From: Chrysomallon squamiferum
Lineage: Eukaryota > Mollusca > Gastropoda > Neomphalida > Peltospiridae
Assembly (NCBI GenBank): GCA_012295275.1
Contig: CM022667.1
Coordinates: forward strand, 15,189,668-15,251,667
Length of the DNA: 62,000 nt
Direction of reading: 5' to 3'
In this document: positions 56,073 to 62,000 of the stretch, in pieces
How positions within the stretch are numbered: the stretch's first letter is position 1
Layout of the letters: every line of letters starts with the position of its first letter
Notes under the pieces: generated by a model
The model's input: only the letters and a program-made list of their open reading frames with translations
Told to the model about the DNA's origin: nothing
Databases searched by the model: none
Program-made: the position numbers and the translations under genes

Positions 56073-57613
56073 GTGTTTCTACGTGTGTGTCTGAGTGTGT
56101 GTGTATAATATATACATGCATGCAGAGAGAGAGAAAAAAATCAGAGACGCAGAGAGAGAAAATAGAAAGACAAAATCTTTCTTGATACTTTTATTGTTTA
56201 AACGTTTGATTACATTTACCCAATAGAAGTCATTCTTCAGTAAAAGCACAAGTACTGATTTTATTCACTGAACTGAAGAATTCTGTCTTACAAATCTGAC
56301 TATTTTACTCTATCTTACCATTTACAGCGGTTTCACAGTACGGTCCACCGAAACCTCGAGTACAAGTACAATACCCAGCATCCTCAGCAAAGCCTCCGTT
56401 TTTACATCTATTCTGATAAAAATTATATTTATTAATTGAAATAAATGCATAATACTTAGTTCTACTGTAAAAACAGAGAACAAATTCTTGAAAAATAGCT
56501 AAAATTTAGATTCATTTAAAAACTTTAATCGACAGTAACGTGTGATAAAAATGATAAATAAAAAAACCGAGAAAGAAAACATAATAATAAAGTAAAAAGA
56601 AGAAAGAAAGAAAAAAAAAATCCCAGAAAAAGCCCGCATCAACCAAGGAATACATTCTTTCATTTATATTTCTAAGTATCTGCCTAGAAATTCTCAGAAA
56701 TTATTTAGAAAGTTAGCTTCTTAAAGAACATAAAACTATGCTATATTTTGACCAACAAAATTGTGAACGTATGCATAAGAAAAAATCTTTATAGAAACAA
56801 GTAAAGCACTTACAATTTTTCATAGAAAGAGTTAGTTAAAAATGAATGTTTAAATAATTACAGTTTTATTCTTCATAAATTCATTATTTACCGCTTGATG
56901 GATTATCGATTTTTGGTCATTGTTGTTTCTTGGTTCTTTTTTTATTCTTTTTTTTTACTTTTTTATTTAAATTATTTCTCTGTGTCTTTCTTTCCTTCTA
57001 TCTTTCTTTATTTCTTTTTTTCCTCTTTATATATTTATTTATCTACTTTTTTATTTTTATTTCAGACGATATAGTTTATTATAATTTACAGTTGAAGATC
57101 TTTCCGTCTTAAATACAACCTATACTTCTTCATTTTCCTTTCTTTTCTTTCTTCAAAAAATTAAGAACTTATATTTTAAAAAGAAATTGATTTTAAGTAA
57201 AGTTATATGCTCGTGAACTAAAACATTTTAAATACAATCTAATCTTACCTGAGAGGGAAGTGAAATTTATTTTATTGTATATTTTAAATACTTACCATCC
57301 AAAAATATTCACACGAGTCATACTCAGGATGCTCAGAACTCTGATAATCTGAAATCATAAAACCAATAAGATGACATTGTGGAGGGCAGATCATCATCGC
57401 TACACATCGTTCATCCTCGACACAAAGTCTAGAACAGTCCAACTTCGTCGCCGTCGTCGTTTTAAATAACTTTTTGGATTTCTCAGAGAAAACGGCTGTT
57501 GTGATGTTCTCGTTTTTCATTTCATATAAACCACAAGTGGACGATGATGAAATTAATTCGAAGCATGAAACCGAAATAAGAAAACAGACTTCCCAGATGT
57601 AGGCCTTCATCAT
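54570..57613 (-). CDS. B3: secreted PAN/apple-EGF four-repeat protein
   Basis: Minus strand, exons 57613-57296, 56412-56319 and 55984-54570 (stop included), phases 0 and 1, 608 residues. Signal peptide [23 protein letters not shown]-domain cysteines 27, 60, 64, 70, 76, 80 and 101 retained. Exon 2 reads [17 protein letters not shown] then GFGGPYC. Exon 3 starts [15 protein letters not shown] directly after the acceptor; the large exon has no stop. Differences from B1 and B2 cluster in repeat 1 (SWDISTVDISSVFYAIL) and in a stretch of repeat 3 (DDIASATKVVYILHEN). The C-terminal cysteine of B1 and B2 is replaced by Phe (KKFTWFVQM). The conserved 5' flank (57614-57870) suggests regulation shared with B1 and B2. 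Confidence 0.88.
56030..56071. repeat. (GT)n microsatellite in B3 intron 2
   Basis: About 40 bases of GT at the position of the AT/GT tract of B2. Confidence 0.9.
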
Positions 57614-58315
57614 TTACAAAGATAGCGGTTAATCGATGTTATAAAGATCGATCTTAAAACATTTTACATAGAGTTCAGATGAAAAGTTTGGAATTCTAGG
57701 TCGGTTGATATCGATATTGAAAGATTTAACTTGTCTTCTCTCTTCGGCATTTGCGTATGTTGTGAGAAATATTGTTCTTAAGAAGAATTAAAAAGTATTT
57801 GTAACTAGGTCATCTCTGCTCTCGTCAAATTATTTCAGAATTTACTTTCAGTGTTCCTGAAACGTTTTGTCACTCCTAGTTACAAGAAAATAAAATGCAT
57901 AACTAATTAACCACTAATTGACTTTTGTAAAAACTAACAGTACATTATAGGAAACTTTATAAAAAGTAGCTTCATTTATTTTCTAAATAATTAAAGAAGC
58001 TTAAAAAAATAATAATGTTTTCATTGATCAAGTCCCATTTGGCACAAGAAGCATTAAATTAACAAAGAGTAAAAGTATTATAAAACAACATTAAGTGGAC
58101 ATAAAACGAGAAAACATTTTAGAAAAACACATTAAGGAAGAAACAGAATGCATTAAAGCAATCATACAAGAAAACAACTTATGATAACATGACGGTGGAA
58201 AAAGGAAAACATTGTTTAAGTATACGTTCATACTTGATTCACACATACATATTTAATACATCCACACAAACATAAATCACACACACAAATACACACACAC
58301 ACACTCACTCATATA

Positions 58316-58316
58316 T

Positions 58317-58401
<85 letters not shown>

Positions 58402-58440
58402 GAGAGAGACAGATAGATAGATAGATAGACAGATAGGTAG
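58316..58440. repeat. Long (GATA)n microsatellite
   Basis: About 120 bases of GATA with GAGA and GACA interruptions in the B3 5' flank. Confidence 0.95.
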
Positions 58441-58762
58441 ATATAAATATTGTGGTTGGTTTTCTATATATACTTTCGACACAGTAGTAGATTATTTACT
58501 TCATAGTGTGTGTTGTATGTATGTATTTATGTGTTTGTGTTGTATGTTTGTGTGTATGTATTAAATATGTATGTGTGAATTAAGTATGAACGTATATTTC
58601 AACAATTGTTTCCTTTGTTCGCCGTCATGTGTGTTTCTGTGTGTGTGTGTATATATATAACAGAGGGTAACCATCGCCTCCACTTTCTCTTTGGACACGA
58701 TAGTAGTGTATTCATGTCAGTGTGTGTGTATGTGCGTGTTTCTGTGTGTCCATATATATATA

Positions 58763-58800
<38 letters not shown>

Positions 58801-59563
58801 TATACATATCCATACATACGTACACCCTCTGTTTTAAAATAATTGTTATGAGGCTGTCATTGTGGTTCTGTGAAGTACGGCCAAATGACTGCTATACATT
58901 TGAGTCCCATCGGCGGCATTTGTCGTTGCGAGGTCGTGACTGACCCTGTACGTTGTCTACGTAGACGTACAGAAGAATTTTATGAAAAAAGAGAAAGCAG
59001 ATTATTCATTCCTGAATACATAGATACATAAAAATGTCGCAGTGTTGAAGCAATCCAAAAAAAATTAACAAGAACTAATAATAAGAAGAACACTGTTTAA
59101 ATAACATTTATTACCATCATATTATACATGGTGATGAAAAAGATAATAATTTCTTAATTCATTTGTGTTTTTATCCAATTCAATTAGCTATTTTACTGGG
59201 TTTTTTTTTTTTTTTTTTTTTATTGTTGTTGGTTCTTTCATTGGTTTTATTTTATTTTATTTTATTTTATTTTATTTTATTTTATTTTATTTATTTATTT
59301 ATTTATTTTTTTTTTTTTTTTATTATTATTATTATGTTGTTGTTTTTCTGGGGTTTTTTCCGCTGAGAACTTAGAAAGAAATGAGAACGTTAAATATATT
59401 TATCTGTTTCCGCAAACGTAAATGTTGCCATAGGCATGATAACAATGTAATCAAGTCAACAATGTTATGACGTCAGCCGTATTTACCACAAATGGAAATA
59501 ACAGAACAGTTACAAGTAAAATTAATTTTAAAAGGAAGGTTTTCAAATACCAACAACATTTTA

Positions 59564-59584
59564 TTATTGATATTGTTATTATTA

Positions 59585-59642
<58 letters not shown>
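59564..59642. repeat. (TTA)n microsatellite
   Basis: About 75 bases of TTA with a few TTG units at its start. Confidence 0.95.
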
Positions 59643-60411
59643 ATTTGTTTGCTTGTTTCTTTAAATAGAATTAACAGGAAAACTCCTGAAAGACTTTGTC
59701 AACGATCGGCTTCACGTAACGATCGGTTGTAATGTAGATCGATAAGGTGTATGTCAGCTAGCTGCAGTTAAAATGTTTCGAGATAATGTGTTTGTCTGTC
59801 TGTGCGTGTACCTATATGTGTGTGTGTGTGTGTTTTTGTGTGTGTATGTATGTATGTGTGGGTATATGTGTGTTGTGTGCGTTCGATTGTTGTGCATGTT
59901 TTGTGTGTGTGTGTGTTTGTGTGTGTGATTGTGTGTGTGTGAGAAACCTGTCTGCTGAACTTTTTTTCGATAGATCGCCTACATAATAATAAATGTGTGT
60001 CTGAATCACTTTTTGAAAACAGTATATAAAAATTATGCATTTGTGATATTTTATTGATAACACTTCGTAAAGAGAGTGTTAGTAGTAGTAGTAGTAGTAT
60101 TTTAGTTTTGCATCACCTTATTTTTATTCGTTACAACAAATTTCCTTTCTAGAATGAAATGTTCATTGGAACTTTTTTTAATTTTGTATTTTATTCTTAG
60201 CTTTCGGGTTTTTTTTTTTTTTTTTTATCTGTTGTTGGAAAGAGTCAATTTTATAATCATAAATAGTTTTCTAACGATTGTTTTTGTAAACGTTTTCAAC
60301 ATATTGATAACAATTTACACTGCAACACTAACAATAGTTCTGTTGTATGATTCAGCTTGAAGTCTAATTTATTATACGTTATTTATTTAATTTATGGTTG
60401 TATTTAGACAG

Positions 60412-60973
60412 ATTCATGTTACGACGTGTGGAAACTAATCTACGACAATGATACTTCTGAATAAATCAAAACTGGTTGACTGCTATAAAGAAACCTTGCA
60501 AGCCAACTATTAGAGTTATTACTGAAGGTAAAAAACAGCTATTCGACCAGAAAGATTACTTTTTCTTATAAACAGTTATACCAGGCAGCCAGCCTTATCA
60601 CCATCTCAGTAAATCTTCATGGTGTACTGTTGACAGTGTGCTAAAGACAATCTTCCGAATTAACAACGGTTAATATAACACAGCTTTGAACTTCGAAATT
60701 AGGGGACCAGAGTTAAATATCATCAAGGAAGAAATGAAAGCCAAGTTTTACATGAAAGATTTCTCTTGCGGTCACCTTCAGTGGGAACAGAGAATACAGG
60801 ACATGTTCGTGAAGGAAATTTATCAAACATTGTATAAGGATTGGAAGTAACGTCAAAAAAAGTTATTCTTCAACGAGCAAAGCAGAAACATAATGATTTT
60901 TTATTCTAATTTTCTATTATTATTATATTTATTATTATTATTATTATTACTATTTTATTATTATTATTATTAC

Positions 60974-61034
<61 letters not shown>

Positions 61035-61670
61035 CAAATACTGCAGACATCTTCTGATGCATTCCTCTCGTTTAGAAAACCTCTTTATTGGTACCTGCCT
61101 AGAAAAATAAATGACAGATCGACCCGTTATCAAAAGAAAAGCATTATCCACGGAATGTCCGTGAAAAGAACATTTAAAAATTGGTTTACTGGTGATTGCA
61201 GGCTTAAAAATATTCACTGTCGATTAGTTTAGTAAAGGATTTCAAGGTTCTGTAGATGATTTAGCTAGAGCGATACATGGTCCTCATTGACGAAGAATAA
61301 TGTTAAAAGGTTTGTTTTTAACTATCTATGTTGCGTATATTCATGAACAGAATGACATTGCTTATTTTCGGGATGTCAAAGAGCCTTTCGACGTCAATGT
61401 TTTTAATTCATCTGAAACAGCACGTAATGTTCAAGGTTTTCTGTATAAAATATGGTGGCGAGATACAGAGTTGATGAGTCACAAATCTAACAGAGATGGT
61501 TCTGAAAGATCCTTCCTTCCGTACCCATCCGTACTACGGCAGATATTATATAAACGAATCATAACAACAGAAGTTAACTTTAGAAACATTTATTACACGT
61601 ACAAGAAAAGTGGAGGCAAAACTGAAGACGTGTGGTTCACAGTCGTTGTGTCTGGTTTGTTCAGCTGTGA
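60412..61670 (+). pseudogene. P5: decayed family copy with microsatellite insertion
   Basis: The longest of the P2-P5 group. Starts after TTTAGACAG as DSCYDVWKLIYDNDTSE then a stop, as in P3. Repeat 1 and part of repeat 2 are present; repeat 2 is interrupted by a TTA/T-run insertion (about 60918-61036). Repeat 3 follows (WFTGDCRLKIFTVD, then VDDLARAIHG), then the deleted repeat 4 and C-terminus, with WFVQL and a stop at 61668-61670 in the ancestral frame. P3 and P4 look like further truncated versions of this form. Confidence 0.78.
60918..61036. repeat. (TTA)n and T-run insertion within P5
   Basis: TTA repeats followed by about 35 T residues, lying inside the repeat 2 coding remnant; possibly the tail of an inserted retroelement copy. 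Confidence 0.9.
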
Positions 61671-61680
61671 AATAAAGTAG

Positions 61681-62000
61681 GTCTTTAAATTATCCTATCT
61701 TTGTGAAGCTAATAATATCTATCAATAAAATTATTCTGCTTTACTGACTATCCAGACGGATTCAGTTCATTCATTATAATTATGTAGTGTACCTAAAATG
61801 AAAATGAAGTACGGCAGGAATGTTCAGTTCTTAAGCATAACTGATATTTCTTGTTTTCATTAGTTTCTCTTCTTGTTGTTGTCTTGTAATGTTCAAGGTT
61901 AATTGCTTTGAAAACGTCTATAAAACATAATGATGATAATATTGCAAGTATTGTTACTGCTCGTCCTAATTCTACTACACCTACTAGACTGCTACAACCA
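61681..62000. other. Start of a fourth array B unit
   Basis: The last 320 bases are the spacer repeat that follows each pseudogene of this array (compare 37417, 45681 and 53362 onward), including CTTTGTGAAGCTAATAATAT and the GCTCGTCCTAATTCTA marker. No gene within the window. Confidence 0.8.

Larger units (their letters stand above)
57614..60411. other. B3 5' flank and P5 upstream region
   Basis: No gene. 57614-57870 is the conserved B flank. Then GATA array (58316-58440), CA run (58763-58797), the shared block with B-box-like sequence (58815-59120), ATTTT runs (59250-59310), (TTA)n (59564-59642), GT-rich DNA (59815-59940) and the P-upstream segment (60090-60411) that matches 44755-45047. 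Confidence 0.65.
53362..61680. repeat. Array B tandem unit 3
   Basis: About 8.32 kb, same order: single spacer repeat, Tc1-like fragment, gene B3 (minus), 5' flank, pseudogene P5 (plus). Confidence 0.75.

Overview
The window is eukaryotic (animal) DNA: AT-rich, spliced genes with GT-AG introns, very many di-, tri- and tetranucleotide microsatellites, and tandemly amplified gene units. A TMEM268-like membrane gene and secreted PAN/EGF proteins point to a metazoan. The microsatellite style and a recurring AAGGGAGATAACTTT motif, which I associate with molluscan repeats, suggest a mollusc, perhaps a gastropod; that assignment is inference. I see no rRNA, tRNA, CRISPR or bacterial-type gene.

Left part (1-7.8 kb): a CpG-bearing stretch (about 290-640) with a kappaB-like palindrome, a TCTCGCGAGA motif and a CTCF-type core, then one spliced gene on the plus strand (2893-7792, eight visible exons, 5' end not found). 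It encodes a TIR domain joined to a two-pass membrane protein resembling TMEM268. The TIR exon is strikingly GC-rich.

Middle (8.6-29.3 kb): array A, three tandem plus-strand paralogues (10839-13635, 17656-20508, 26483-29306). Each has exons of exactly 318, 94 and 1409 coding bases and encodes a 607-residue secreted protein: signal peptide, seven-cysteine PAN/apple-like domain, short EGF-like exon, then a single large exon with four divergent copies of a roughly 105-125 residue repeat that I cannot assign to a named family. Unit flanks are highly similar, so amplification looks recent.

Right part (31-62 kb): decayed plus-strand copies of the same family (31158, 36346, 45048, 52867, 60412) and array B, three minus-strand intact paralogues (42406-39493, 50523-47457, 57613-54570). 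B genes keep the A exon lengths (exon 3 within one codon) and the exon-1 cysteine positions, but their sequences are clearly diverged. The B repeat unit (7.7-8.3 kb) is spacer, Tc1-like transposase fragment, B gene (minus), microsatellite-rich 5' flank, family pseudogene (plus). The window ends inside the start of a fourth unit.

Together the locus is a birth-and-death cluster of secreted, probably extracellular recognition or adhesion proteins next to a TIR-membrane protein. Between A1 and A2 the coding sequence of repeats 1-3 differs more than introns, exon 2 or the UTR, which suggests diversifying selection or patchy gene conversion. An immune role is a hypothesis only.
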